From positions 1-15,795 of the forward strand of contig JBJHCH010000091.1 of the NCBI GenBank assembly GCA_050485905.1: a stretch of 15,795 nucleotides of DNA. The letters are read 5' to 3'. The notes beneath the pieces were generated by a model. That model was given only the letters and a program-made list of their open reading frames with translations, did not search any database and was not told where the DNA came from. This document shows, one piece after another, positions 1 through 8,610 of this stretch; position 1 is the stretch's first letter; the number at the start of each line of letters is the position of its first letter. Made by a program: the position numbers and the translations under genes. This stretch comes from JAWLCA01 sp050485905 (lineage in GTDB: Bacteria > Pseudomonadota > Alphaproteobacteria > Rhodobacterales > Rhodobacteraceae).

Positions 1-1113
1 CTCTCCCACCCGGCCCATCGCCTGACTGTCGGACGACAGGATCGACAGCGCGCCCATGTCGTGCAGGATATCCTCGGCCGCGATGGTCTCGCGCCGGATG
101 CGGGATTCGGCAAAGGCCACATCCTCGGGGATCGACTGGTCGAGGTGGTGACAGACCATGAGCATGTCGAGGTGCTCCTCGATCGTGTTCACGGTGTAGG
201 GCATCGTCGGGTTGGTGGAGCTTGGGATGATGTTCGGATGGGCCACGACCTTCAGGATGTCCGGCGCATGGCCGCCGCCCGCGCCCTCGGTGTGAAAGGC
301 ATGGATGGTGCGGCCCCGGATCGCGGCGAGCGTGTTCTCGACAAAGCCGCTTTCGTTCAGCGTGTCGGTGTGGATCATCACCTGCACATCCATCTCGTCG
401 GCGACCGACAGGCAGCAGTCGATGGCGGCGGGGGTGGTGCCCCAATCCTCGTGCAGTTTCATCGCGGCGGCGCCGGCGCGGACCATTTCCTCCAGCGCCG
501 CCGGCTGGCTGGCATTGCCCTTGCAGGACAGCGCCAGATTGACCGGCAGGGAGTCAAAGGCCATCAGCATCCGCCCGATGTGCCACGGACCCGGCGTGCA
601 GGTGGTGGCCAGCGTGCCATGCGCCGGGCCGGTGCCGCCGCCCAGCATGGTGGTGATGCCGGAATGGATCGCATCCTCGACCTGCTGCGGGCAGATGAAG
701 TGGATATGCGCGTCCATCCCGCCGGCGGTGACGATGCGCCCCTCGCCCGCGATCACCTCGGTCCCCGGGCCGATCACGATATCTACGCCGGGCTGGGTGT
801 CCGGGTTGCCGGCCTTGCTGATTCTGTCGATGCGCCCGTCCTTCAGGCCAATGTCGGCCTTGTAGATGCCCGTCCAGTCCAGGATCAGCGCGTTGGTGAT
901 GACTGTGTCCACCGCACCCTCGGCCCGCGTGCGCTGCGACTGGCCCATTCCGTCGCGGATCACCTTGCCGCCGCCAAACTTCACCTCCTCGCCATAGGTG
1001 GTCAGGTCGCGCTCTACCTCGATGATCAGGTCGGTATCGCCCAGCCGCACCCGGTCGCCGGTGGTGGGGCCATACATGGCGGCATAGTCGGCACGCGCTA
1101 TCCTGTAGGCCAT
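1..1113 (-). CDS. ureC: Urease alpha subunit, partial (C-terminal part beyond left edge)
   Basis: Catalytic subunit of nickel urease, which hydrolyses urea to ammonia and carbamate in the cytoplasm. The first 371 codons are visible; the family is about 570 residues, so roughly the last 200 lie outside the window. The metal-site residues are all readable: His136 and His138 (in GGMDAHIHF), the lysine that becomes carbamylated, Lys219 (in AAAMKLHEDWG), His248, His274 and Asp362 (in SSDSQAMG). The active-site flap Cys321-His322 (in MVCHHLD) is intact. These sit two residues above the Klebsiella numbering, as expected for an ungapped alignment. The ATG at 1113 follows a GGAGG ribosome site 8 bases upstream, inside the end of the preceding small gene, whose stop is one base away, so the two are translationally linked. 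Identification is secure. Confidence 0.98.
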   Translation of the reverse strand, partial: MAYRIARADYAAMYGPTTGDRVRLGDTDLIIEVERDLTTYGEEVKFGGGKVIRDGMGQSQRTRAEGAVDTVITNALILDWTGIYKADIGLKDGRIDRISKAGNPDTQPGVDIVIGPGTEVIAGEGRIVTAGGMDAHIHFICPQQVEDAIHSGITTMLGGGTGPAHGTLATTCTPGPWHIGRMLMAFDSLPVNLALSCKGNASQPAALEEMVRAGAAAMKLHEDWGTTPAAIDCCLSVADEMDVQVMIHTDTLNESGFVENTLAAIRGRTIHAFHTEGAGGGHAPDILKVVAHPNIIPSSTNPTMPYTVNTIEEHLDMLMVCHHLDQSIPEDVAFAESRIRRETIAAEDILHDMGALSILSSDSQAMGRVGE

Positions 1114-1114
1114 G

Positions 1115-1426
1115 TCACTTGCCTCCGCGATGGGGTGAAAGGGGATGTCCCGACCTGAGCCGCTTCACATTGGCCCGCGTCGCGCGGCGCACCGGGGCAA
1201 CGGCCCTGGCGGCGACATCGACCGGCGAGGCGCCGCGCATCGCCGCCAGAGCGGCCTGCGTTGCGCCCTTCTGTGCGGCAGCGATCTTTTCGGCGAACAT
1301 CCGGGTCTGTTCGGTCGGGGCGACGTGCCACAGCCCCGCCATGCCCATCAGGCGCATCGCGATAACCGCCTGAGCCTCGGCAGCGATCATGCCTGTGGTG
1401 ATCCAGAACCTGAACAGCGGAAGCAT
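1115..1426 (-). CDS. Small protein of unknown function in the urease operon
   Basis: A 103-residue frame fills the space between ureB and ureC exactly, with one base before the ureC start. Its AGGAG ribosome site overlaps the ureB stop codon; translation could start at ATG 1426 or at the GTG directly before it (1429). The N-terminal half is hydrophobic and alanine/methionine-rich (AVIAMRLMGMAGLW around residues 20-33) and looks like amphipathic helix. The C-terminal quarter is strongly basic (VAPVRRATRANVKRLR). No urease motif, metal site or signal peptide is evident. I do not recognise a functional family. Its tight placement suggests it is a genuine operon member, possibly an accessory or membrane- or nucleic-acid-associated protein, but that is inference only. 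Confidence 0.75.
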   Translation of the reverse strand: MLPLFRFWITTGMIAAEAQAVIAMRLMGMAGLWHVAPTEQTRMFAEKIAAAQKGATQAALAAMRGASPVDVAARAVAPVRRATRANVKRLRSGHPLSPHRGGK

Positions 1427-1438
1427 CACCGAAAGCTC

Positions 1439-1744
1439 CTAGAGGGGTCCCATGACCTGCTGGTTGAAACCGATCACCACCCGGTCGCCGGCATAGGGCA
1501 CCAGCCGCACCTCGCGGCTCTGCCCCGGTTCGAACCGGACCGCGGTGCCGGCGGGGATGTCGAGCCGCATCCCGCGCGCCGCGGCGCGGTCGAACGCCAG
1601 CCCCGGGTTGGTTTCGGCGAAATGGTAGTGGCTGCCCACCTGCACCGGACGGTCGCCGGTGTTGGCGACCATCAGCGTGATCGCCGGGCGGTCCGCGTTC
1701 AGGGTGATCTCGCCCTCGGCCGTCAGGATTTCACCGGGGATCAT
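1439..1744 (-). CDS. ureB: Urease beta subunit
   Basis: Structural subunit of the urease trimer unit (UreABC). The 101-residue product begins MIPGEIL and carries the family signatures VANTGDRPVQVGSHYHF (about residues 29-45) and the C-terminal VVIGFNQQVMG. Length is normal for the family. The frame stays open further upstream to 1795, but that extension runs into the ureJ gene and lacks family similarity, so ATG 1744 is chosen. The start lies 10 bases after the ureJ stop. The ribosome site is weak (a GGG-rich stretch), consistent with coupled translation. Together with UreA and UreC it forms the apoenzyme, which needs nickel loading by UreD and UreEFG. Confidence 0.97.
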   Translation of the reverse strand: MIPGEILTAEGEITLNADRPAITLMVANTGDRPVQVGSHYHFAETNPGLAFDRAAARGMRLDIPAGTAVRFEPGQSREVRLVPYAGDRVVIGFNQQVMGPL

Positions 1745-1754
1745 CGCCCGCGCC

Positions 1755-2300
1755 CTATATGAAGACCAGGGCGACGCCGGCCACGGCCACCGCACCGCCT
1801 AGCGCACGCGTCGCCGGGATGCCCAGCCGCGCCAGCGCGATGCCCAGACCGTGCAGCGCCGCGGTGGCAATCACGAAGCCAAGCGCATATTCGGCGCCGC
1901 CCGGCCCCTCGATCCCGTGGGCATAGCCATGGGCCAGCCCGAACAGCGCCAGACCGGCCACCGACACCGCCATCGGCGCGCGGAACGCCAGCGCCACCAG
2001 CGCCCCCAGCACGATGACCGAGGCCAGGATCGCAGGCTCCACCACCGGCAGTTCAGCCCCACCGACACCGATCATCCCGCCCGCCAGCATCGCCGCCACG
2101 AAGGTCGCCGGATGGACGATCAGCGCCCGCCCGCCCGACAACCCGGCCCAAAGCCCGACCGCCAACATCGCCAGCAGGTGGTCGGGGCCGAGCAGCGGAT
2201 GGGACAGGCCCGCCGCGAACCCGCCGCCGTGGTCGTGGCCGGGATGGGCCAGCGCCGCAGCGGGCAGCATGAGGGCGATCAGGGTGGCGGTCAGGCGCAT
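1755..2300 (-). CDS. ureJ: HupE/UreJ-family nickel permease
   Basis: A 181-residue, very hydrophobic membrane protein of the HupE/UreJ family, which supplies nickel to urease or hydrogenase. An N-terminal signal-like segment (residues 1-18) ends at a histidine-rich stretch HPGHDH (19-24). The family motif HPLLGPDH follows (His34, Asp40, His41), and a second histidine pair sits in a helix (His124, His128, in LAHGYAHG). About six membrane segments follow the leader. The gene lies between ureA and ureB, 9 bases after the ureA stop; its GAGAGG ribosome site overlaps that stop. The context supports nickel import for urease. Cobalt transport cannot be excluded by sequence alone. Confidence 0.93.
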   Translation of the reverse strand: MRLTATLIALMLPAAALAHPGHDHGGGFAAGLSHPLLGPDHLLAMLAVGLWAGLSGGRALIVHPATFVAAMLAGGMIGVGGAELPVVEPAILASVIVLGALVALAFRAPMAVSVAGLALFGLAHGYAHGIEGPGGAEYALGFVIATAALHGLGIALARLGIPATRALGGAVAVAGVALVFI

Positions 2301-2309
2301 GGGGACCTC

Positions 2310-2612
2310 TCAGCGGATGGGGTGGTGAACGGTGACGAGCTTGGTGCCATCGGGGAATGTCGCCTCGACCTGCACGGAATGGATCATTTCGGGGATGCCC
2401 GGCATGCACTGGTCGGCGGTGATGACATGGGCGCCAGCCGACATCAGATCAGCGACGCTGCGGCCCTCGCGTGCGCCCTCGACCACGAAGTCGGTGATCA
2501 GCGCCACCGCCTCGGGGTGGTTCAGCTTCACGCCGCGCGCCAGTCGCGCGCGCGCGACCATCGCCGCCAGGCTGACCAGAAGCTTGTCTTTCTCGCGCGG
2601 GGTCAGGTTCAT
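2310..2612 (-). CDS. ureA: Urease gamma subunit
   Basis: Smallest structural subunit of urease, 100 residues, the usual length. It starts MNLTPREKDKLL and shows conserved blocks KLNHPEAVALI (about 29-39), EGARxGRSVADLM (45-57) and PGIPEMIHSVQVEATFPDGTKLVTVHHPI at the C-terminus. The ATG is preceded by GAGG five bases upstream, in the sequence that also forms the ureD stop codon, so ureD and ureA are closely coupled (7-base gap). Assembles with UreB and UreC in the cytoplasm. Confidence 0.98.
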   Translation of the reverse strand: MNLTPREKDKLLVSLAAMVARARLARGVKLNHPEAVALITDFVVEGAREGRSVADLMSAGAHVITADQCMPGIPEMIHSVQVEATFPDGTKLVTVHHPIR

Positions 2613-2619
2613 CGCCGCC

Positions 2620-3465
2620 TCACATCTGCCAGACCCGGGGCAGGGGGGCCGCCCCCAGCACCTCCAGCGCGCGGATCATCTGGCGGCGCAGCGGCCAGCC
2701 GTCGCGCGCGATGACACGCATCACGCATTTCCCGTCCCAGCCGCTGGCCGCCGCCCGCGTGCCGGGTTCGTCCAGCACCCAGCGCAGCGCCGTCACCGCA
2801 TCCTCGGCACCGCGCGCGATCAGGGCGACCACGCCAAACGCGCGGGCCATACCGAGCATCGCCGCGCTGCCCGCCGCCGCCAGCGCATCGGCACTGAAGC
2901 CAACGGCATCGATCCAGACCGGCACGCCGTCGCGCCGCACTATGCGCCGATCCGACAGCGCGGCACGCGTCACCGTCTCGCCCATCGCGTGGCGTCCCAG
3001 CACGACGGATTCAGACAGCAGGCAACTCGTATCTCCCGTCAGATCGATCTCTGTCCTGCGATGCAGATTGCTGTGGTCGAACAGGATGGTTTCCTGCGGC
3101 AGCCAATGCAACTGCGCGCCGACGCCCAGCCGGGCCGATATCCCGACCCGCGCCGGACCGGACGGGGCGGCATAGGCACGCTCGGCCGTCTGCGTGGTGG
3201 CAACCACCCGCGCACCGGCCTCCAGTTCGATGGCAAGCGAGAGGCGGTCGCCGCTGGTCAACCCGCCCGATGTATTCAGGAACACCGCTTCGGGCGCATT
3301 GCGCGTCGTGCGCGGAAGGATCAGACGCGCCGATCCCGCCTGATGCAGGTGCTTCAGACGGGTTGCTGCACCCACCGCGGAAAAGCCGACAGCCGCGCGA
3401 CCCAGGCTGCGCTGCATGGCAGCGGGCGGGCTGGGGGTTGCAGTGGCCTGACCAGTGTCGAACAT
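2620..3465 (-). CDS. ureD: Urease accessory protein UreD
   Basis: Scaffold protein that binds apo-urease together with UreF and UreG for GTP-dependent nickel insertion. The family core is visible from MQRSLGRA (codon 17 from the chosen start) through the hallmark NTSGGLTSGDRLSL (about 64-77), then AERAYAAPSGPA and the conserved LHWLPQETILFD. The frame is open upstream as far as 3597, but that part lies over the divergent promoter region and lacks family similarity. The ATG at 3465 gives 281 residues, near the usual length. ATG 3417 and 3486 are alternatives; none has a convincing ribosome site, so the start is uncertain. It is the first gene of the visible urease operon. Confidence 0.93.
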   Translation of the reverse strand: MFDTGQATATPSPPAAMQRSLGRAAVGFSAVGAATRLKHLHQAGSARLILPRTTRNAPEAVFLNTSGGLTSGDRLSLAIELEAGARVVATTQTAERAYAAPSGPARVGISARLGVGAQLHWLPQETILFDHSNLHRRTEIDLTGDTSCLLSESVVLGRHAMGETVTRAALSDRRIVRRDGVPVWIDAVGFSADALAAAGSAAMLGMARAFGVVALIARGAEDAVTALRWVLDEPGTRAAASGWDGKCVMRVIARDGWPLRRQMIRALEVLGAAPLPRVWQM

Positions 3466-3567
3466 GATCGCTGGATACGCCCGCATGGCGGCGGGGAACA
3501 CGGCGGCTGCCAGTTTTGCGGGCAGGACAGAGGATTCTGCACGATTCCTAATCGCCAAACCCGCCCA

Positions 3568-3584
3568 CGCACAAAATTTGTGCG
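3568..3584. promoter_or_regulatory. 17-bp perfect palindrome, candidate NtrC-like operator
   Basis: The sequence CGCACAAAATTTGTGCG is an exact inverted repeat with 8-bp arms around one central base. It contains GCAC and GTGC separated by 7 bases, the spacing of the classical NtrC site (TGCAC-N7-GTGCA). Another TTGTGC half-site follows at 3587-3592. It lies about midway between the ureD start (3465) and the peptidase start (3683), so it could control both directions. NtrC control of urease is known in Rhodobacter capsulatus. Assignment to NtrC here is inference; a different dimeric regulator is possible. No sigma54-type GG-N10-GC element was obvious nearby. Confidence 0.5.
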
Positions 3585-3682
3585 AATTGTGCAGCAACGA
3601 GAGCAGACTCCGTCACAGCGGGCGTTGACGGCGCAGGCGAGCCCGGCGATGCACGAACTCCGGCGCGCGAGAGGGGTCAGGA

Positions 3683-4717
3683 ATGATGCAGTTTCCGGTG
3701 TTCGATGGTCACAACGATGTTCTGCTGAAGCTCTGGCGTGACGGTGACCGAGAGGGGCAGGGCTTCTTCGCCGGGCGGGACGGCGACCTTGATCTGGCGA
3801 AGTGCCGCGCCGGGGGATTCGCGGGTGGCTTCTTTGCGATCTGGCTGCCAGGCGCCGAGGGAAGTGACCCGGCAGTGGACGACCCCGCGCCCGTGTTCCA
3901 GCCCCTCGGCCCCGAACGGGCGCGGGCGCGAAAGCTGGAAATTGCGGCAATTCTGCTGCGCATGGCGCGGGCGCGGCCCGATGCGATCCGGATCTGCACC
4001 TCGGCCGACCAGATCGAGGCCGCGCGCCGGGACGGTGCCATCGCGGCGCTGATGCATATCGAGGGTTGCGAGGGGATCGGGCCGGATCTGGACGAATTGG
4101 AAGTATATCACGCCGCCGGTTTGCGCTCACTGGGGCCGGTATGGTCGCGCGACAACATATTCGGCCACGGCGTGCCGTTCCGCTTTCCTGCGAGCCCCGA
4201 CACCGGGCCGGGGCTGACCGATGCGGGCCGCCGGCTGATCGCGGAGTGCGACAGGCTGGGCATCCTCGTCGATCTCAGCCATCTGAACGAGGCCGGCTTC
4301 TGGGACGTTGCGCAGCTTTCCGACCGGCCGCTGGTCGCCACCCATAGCTGTGTCCATGCGCTTTGCCCCGCGACGCGCAACCTGACCGACCGGCAGCTTG
4401 ATGCCATCGCTGAACGCCGCGGCGTCGTCGGGCTGAACTTCGGCGTGCAGTTCCTGCGCGAGGACGGTGCGCGCAACCCCGATACCGGGCTTGAGGTGCT
4501 GCTGCGCCACTTCGACCACCTGCTGGACCGTCTGGGCGAAGGCGGCGTGGCGCTGGGGTCGGATTTCGACGGGGCGACAATGCCCGCGGCCATCGGCTCG
4601 GCGGCGGGATTGCCGGCGCTCACACAGGCGATGCGGGATGCGGGCTATGGTGACGAGTTGATCGGCCGCATCTGCTGGGGTAACTGGCTGGACCTTCTGC
4701 GCCGGGTCATCGGCTGA
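3683..4717 (+). CDS. Membrane dipeptidase family (peptidase M19) zinc hydrolase
   Basis: A 344-residue enzyme of the renal-dipeptidase family, which cleaves dipeptides, often including D-residues, with a binuclear zinc centre. The metal ligands can be read in order: His10 and Asp12 (in FDGHND), Glu127 (in MHIEG), His200 (in LVDLSH), His221 (in ATHS) and Asp294 (in LGSDFDG). The C-terminal GNWLDLLRRV matches the family's closing helix. There is no signal peptide or lipobox, so it is probably cytoplasmic, as is usual for bacterial members. Two adjacent ATGs (3683, 3686) follow a GAGGGG/AGGA purine stretch; the first is taken. It diverges from urease across the palindromic region, so a shared role in nitrogen scavenging is plausible but unproven. 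Confidence 0.95.
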   Translation: MMQFPVFDGHNDVLLKLWRDGDREGQGFFAGRDGDLDLAKCRAGGFAGGFFAIWLPGAEGSDPAVDDPAPVFQPLGPERARARKLEIAAILLRMARARPDAIRICTSADQIEAARRDGAIAALMHIEGCEGIGPDLDELEVYHAAGLRSLGPVWSRDNIFGHGVPFRFPASPDTGPGLTDAGRRLIAECDRLGILVDLSHLNEAGFWDVAQLSDRPLVATHSCVHALCPATRNLTDRQLDAIAERRGVVGLNFGVQFLREDGARNPDTGLEVLLRHFDHLLDRLGEGGVALGSDFDGATMPAAIGSAAGLPALTQAMRDAGYGDELIGRICWGNWLDLLRRVIG

Positions 4718-4796
4718 TCCTTGCTGAGCGCCGCGCGTATCATGCGACTCGGCATGACCTGTGATATCGTCCCGACGTCCAACGGGGGAGGGGCAC

Positions 4797-5960
4797 ATGG
4801 CCGGGGGTATCACGGTTCTGGTGGGAACGACCAAGGGGGCGTTCCTGATCGACACGGACGACCGCCGCGACTGGCGCCTGCGCGGGCCGCTCTGCGACGG
4901 CTGGCCGATCAACCATGTGATCGGCGACCCCGATACCGGCACGCTCTGGGCTGCGGGCGGTGGCGACTGGCACGGCGCCGGGGTCTGGCGGTCGGTGGAC
5001 CGGGGCGAGACCTGGGAGTTATCGCTGCTCGCCAACGGGCAGATGGACGAATGGCTGGCGCGCGACCCCGAGGTCGCCGCCTATCTGGGTCACGGACCGG
5101 CCCCCGACGCGCCGTTCAAGGGAGAGATCGTCACGCTCTGGTCACTCGGCCGCGCCGACGGGCGGCTTTTCGCAGGATCGAAGCCCGCGATGCTGTTCTC
5201 CAGCTCCGACGGCGGCACGACATGGGCCAAGGTGCAGGGGTTGAGCGATCATCCGTCGTCCGACAGCTGGCAGCCCGGCGGTGCGGGGCTGGTGCTGCAC
5301 AGCATCGTCGCAGATCCGGGCCGGCCAGAGAAGCTGTGGATCGGCATTTCCGCCGCCGGGGTCTTCGCGACCGAGGATGCGGGCGCGACATGGGACCGGC
5401 GCAACCGCCGCTCCAACGCCGATACCGCCAGTCACACCCATGCGCCCGAACCCGGCCATGATGGGCAGGAGGTCGGCCATTGCGTGCACAACTTCGTCCG
5501 TGCGCCGGGCAACGGCGGCGACCTGCTCTATCAGCAGAACCACCACGGGGTCTTTCGCAGCCCGGACGGCGGGCGAAGCTGGCACGAGATCAGCGCCGGC
5601 CTGCCCTCGACCTTCGGCTTTCCCATCGCCGTGCATCCGAACGATCCGCAGACGATCTGGGTTCTGCCGCTCAACAGCGACGTGGCCGGGCGCTACCCGC
5701 CCGACGCCTCGGCCGCGGTCTGGCGGTCGCGCGACGGCGGCGACAGTTGGCAGGCGCTGCGCGACGGATTGCCGGGGCGCGATTGCTTTTTCACGGTGCT
5801 GCGGCAGGCGATGGCAACCGACCGGGGCACGCCGGCCGGCATCTATTTCGGCACCAACAGCGGATCGATCTTTGCCAGCGCCGACGAGGGCGATAGCTGG
5901 ACCGAGATCGCGCGCCATCTGCCGACCGTGCTGAGCGTGGAGACACTACATCGCACCTAG
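4797..5960 (+). CDS. Asp-box (BNR) repeat beta-propeller protein, sialidase-like fold, function unknown
   Basis: The 387-residue product carries six Asp-box motifs (S/T-x-D-x-G-x-T/S-W): SVDRGETW (66-73), SSDGGTTW (136-143), TEDAGATW (192-199), SPDGGRSW (255-262), SRDGGDSW (311-318) and SADEGDSW (361-368). Such repeats sit on turns of a beta-propeller, as in sialidases, Vps10-like and Ycf48-like proteins. The sialidase arginine triad and an FRIP motif are not recognisable, so sialidase activity should not be assumed. No signal peptide or membrane helix is seen, so it is likely cytoplasmic. ATG 4797 follows a strong GGGGGAGGGG ribosome site; the in-frame ATG at 4761 has none and is rejected. 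It lies 79 bases after the dipeptidase gene and may be co-transcribed. Confidence 0.9.
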   Translation: MAGGITVLVGTTKGAFLIDTDDRRDWRLRGPLCDGWPINHVIGDPDTGTLWAAGGGDWHGAGVWRSVDRGETWELSLLANGQMDEWLARDPEVAAYLGHGPAPDAPFKGEIVTLWSLGRADGRLFAGSKPAMLFSSSDGGTTWAKVQGLSDHPSSDSWQPGGAGLVLHSIVADPGRPEKLWIGISAAGVFATEDAGATWDRRNRRSNADTASHTHAPEPGHDGQEVGHCVHNFVRAPGNGGDLLYQQNHHGVFRSPDGGRSWHEISAGLPSTFGFPIAVHPNDPQTIWVLPLNSDVAGRYPPDASAAVWRSRDGGDSWQALRDGLPGRDCFFTVLRQAMATDRGTPAGIYFGTNSGSIFASADEGDSWTEIARHLPTVLSVETLHRT

Positions 5961-5997
5961 GCGCCGCGCCTCTGGCCGGAACCGACGCCAAGCAACT

Positions 5998-6761
5998 TCA
6001 GCTCATCCACTGCCCGCCATCGACGTTGTAGGTCTGGGCCACGATATAGTCGGCCTCGGCCGTCGCCAGAAAGATCGCCATGCCGGTCAGGTCGCCGGAG
6101 GTGCCCATCCGGCCGAACGGCACCGCCGAGCCGACCGCGCGCTTCTTCTCACCCGGACGCAGCCCCTCGTGCTTGGCGAACAGCGCGTCAACATGGTCCC
6201 AGTGCTCGCCATCGACCACTCCCGGCGCGATGGCATTCACGTTAATGCCATAGGCGATCAAGTTCAGCCCCGCCGATTGCGTAAGACTGATGACAGCGGC
6301 CTTCGTGGCGCAGTAGACACCCACCAGCGCCTCGCCCCGCCGACCGGCTTGGCTCGCCATATTGATGATCTTCCCGCCCCCGCCACGCGCGATCATGTGG
6401 CGTGCTGCCGCCTGCATCGTGAACAGCGTCCCCGCCACGTTGACCGCGAACAGCCGATCGTAGCTCGCCCGCGAGATCTCGGCGATTGGCGCCAGATCAA
6501 AGAGGGCGGCGTTGTTGATCAGGATGTCGATCTGGCCCAGCCGCTCGACCGCCGTGGCCACGCCCGCGTCGATGCTGGCCTGGTCGGTGACATCCATCGT
6601 TACCGGGATAGCGCCGATCTCTTCGGCGGTTGCGGCGGCGGCGGCCGCGTCAATGTCGGCGATGACCACCCGTGCACCCTCGCCAATATAGGCCGCTGCG
6701 AACGCGCGGCCGATGCCGCGCGCCGCACCGGTTATCAGGGCTGTCCTTCCCTGAAGTCGAT

Positions 6762-6765
<4 letters not shown>
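5998..6765 (-). CDS. smoS: NAD-dependent polyol (sorbitol) dehydrogenase, SDR family
   Basis: Classical short-chain dehydrogenase of 255 residues. Nucleotide motif TGAARGIG occupies 12-19, and Asp37 (in IADID) favours NAD over NADP. INNAA is at 83-87, Asn109 is present, and the catalytic Ser138, Tyr151 and Lys155 form YxxxK. The sequence around INMASQAGRRGEALVGVYC and the C-terminal NVDGGQWMS closely match, from memory, the SmoS sorbitol dehydrogenase of Rhodobacter sphaeroides, which oxidises sorbitol to fructose and galactitol to tagatose. It starts with GTG, its first four bases overlapping the smoK stop (GTGA), so translation is coupled. It is the last gene of the operon and converges on the Asp-box gene across 37 bases. 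Confidence 0.95.
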
Positions 6766-7760
<995 letters not shown>

Positions 7761-7770
7761 CGCCTCTCTC

Positions 7771-8601
7771 CTATTTCACTGCGCCGAAGGTCAGGCCGCG
7801 CACGAGTTGCTTCTGGCTGAACCAGCCAAGGATCAGGATTGGCGCGATCGCCATGGTACTGGCCGCGCTGAGTTTCGCGTAGAACAGCCCCTCGGGGCTG
7901 GAATAGCTGGCAATGAACGCGGTCAGCGGCGCGGCATTCGCCGCCGTCAGGTTCAGGGTCCAGAACGCCTCGTTCCAGGCAAGGATGACGCTCAGCAGGA
8001 CTGTCGAGGCGATGCCGGGGATCGCCATCGGCGTCAGGACGTAGAAGATTTCCTCTCGCAATCCGGCGCCGTCCATCCGCGCGGCCTCGAGGATCTCCAC
8101 CGGGATCTCTTTGAAGTAGGTGTAGAGCATCCAGACGATGATCGGCAGGTTGATCAGCATCAGCACCAGGATCAGGCCGATCCGCGTGTCGAGCAGGCCG
8201 AACTGCACGAACAGCAGCGAAATGGGGTAGAGCACGCCCACCGCCGGCAGCATCTTGGTGGAGAGCATCCACAACAGGATGTCCTTGGTCCGGCGCGACG
8301 GCACAAAGGCCATCGACCACGCTGCCGGCACAGCGATCAGGATACCCAGAAACGTCGATCCGCCGGCGATGATCACCGAATTCCAGAGGAATCGCATGTA
8401 GTTCGACCGCTCCTGCACGACGGAGTAATTCTCCAGTGTGAAGTCGAAGCTCCAGAACAGCGGCGGGTTGTTGATCGCCTGCGCCTCGGTCTTGAAACTG
8501 GTCAGGATGGTCCAGTAGATCGGAAAGAAGATCAGAAGGCCGATCGCCCAAGCCAGGGCGGTGGTGGCGACCTTGCGGCGTGTTGAAACTGCACGTGCCA
8601 T
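7771..8601 (-). CDS. smoG: ABC transporter permease, polyol uptake (second permease)
   Basis: Membrane component of 276 residues in the MalG-like family. Six hydrophobic segments are apparent, the first at about 14-32. The cytoplasmic EAA loop that docks on the ATPase is at 172-191 (EAARMDGAG ... LTPMAIPGI). The ATG follows a GGGGG purine tract at short spacing, and the gene starts 9 bases after the smoF stop. It pairs with SmoF to form the translocation channel for hexitols delivered by SmoE. Substrate is inferred from the neighbouring dehydrogenase and overall resemblance to the Rhodobacter smo system. Confidence 0.95.
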   Translation of the reverse strand: MARAVSTRRKVATTALAWAIGLLIFFPIYWTILTSFKTEAQAINNPPLFWSFDFTLENYSVVQERSNYMRFLWNSVIIAGGSTFLGILIAVPAAWSMAFVPSRRTKDILLWMLSTKMLPAVGVLYPISLLFVQFGLLDTRIGLILVLMLINLPIIVWMLYTYFKEIPVEILEAARMDGAGLREEIFYVLTPMAIPGIASTVLLSVILAWNEAFWTLNLTAANAAPLTAFIASYSSPEGLFYAKLSAASTMAIAPILILGWFSQKQLVRGLTFGAVK

Positions 8602-8610
8602 GTCTACCCC

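Noticed and set aside
61..1158. Long plus-strand open frame (365 codons) opposite ureC
   Set aside because: Antisense shadow of ureC in GC-rich DNA; low-complexity Gly/Asp/His/Arg composition, no ribosome site, and the opposite strand encodes a fully conserved urease subunit.
3466..3597. N-terminal extension of UreD starting at 3597
   Set aside because: The extra codons cross the palindromic operator and have no UreD family similarity or ribosome site.
2332..3741. Plus-strand open frame of 469 codons opposite ureD and ureA
   Set aside because: Shadow frame; it runs over the divergent promoter region and into the peptidase gene out of frame.
4738..4766. Short nested inverted repeats (TATCA/TGATA and TCATGC/GCATGA) between the dipeptidase and Asp-box genes
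   Set aside because: Arms are only 5-6 bases with unequal spacing and no linked regulator or T-run; not distinguishable from chance.
5961..5997. Possible bidirectional terminator between the convergent Asp-box and smoS genes
   Set aside because: Only a 4-bp GGCG/CGCC stem is visible and there is no T-run on either strand.
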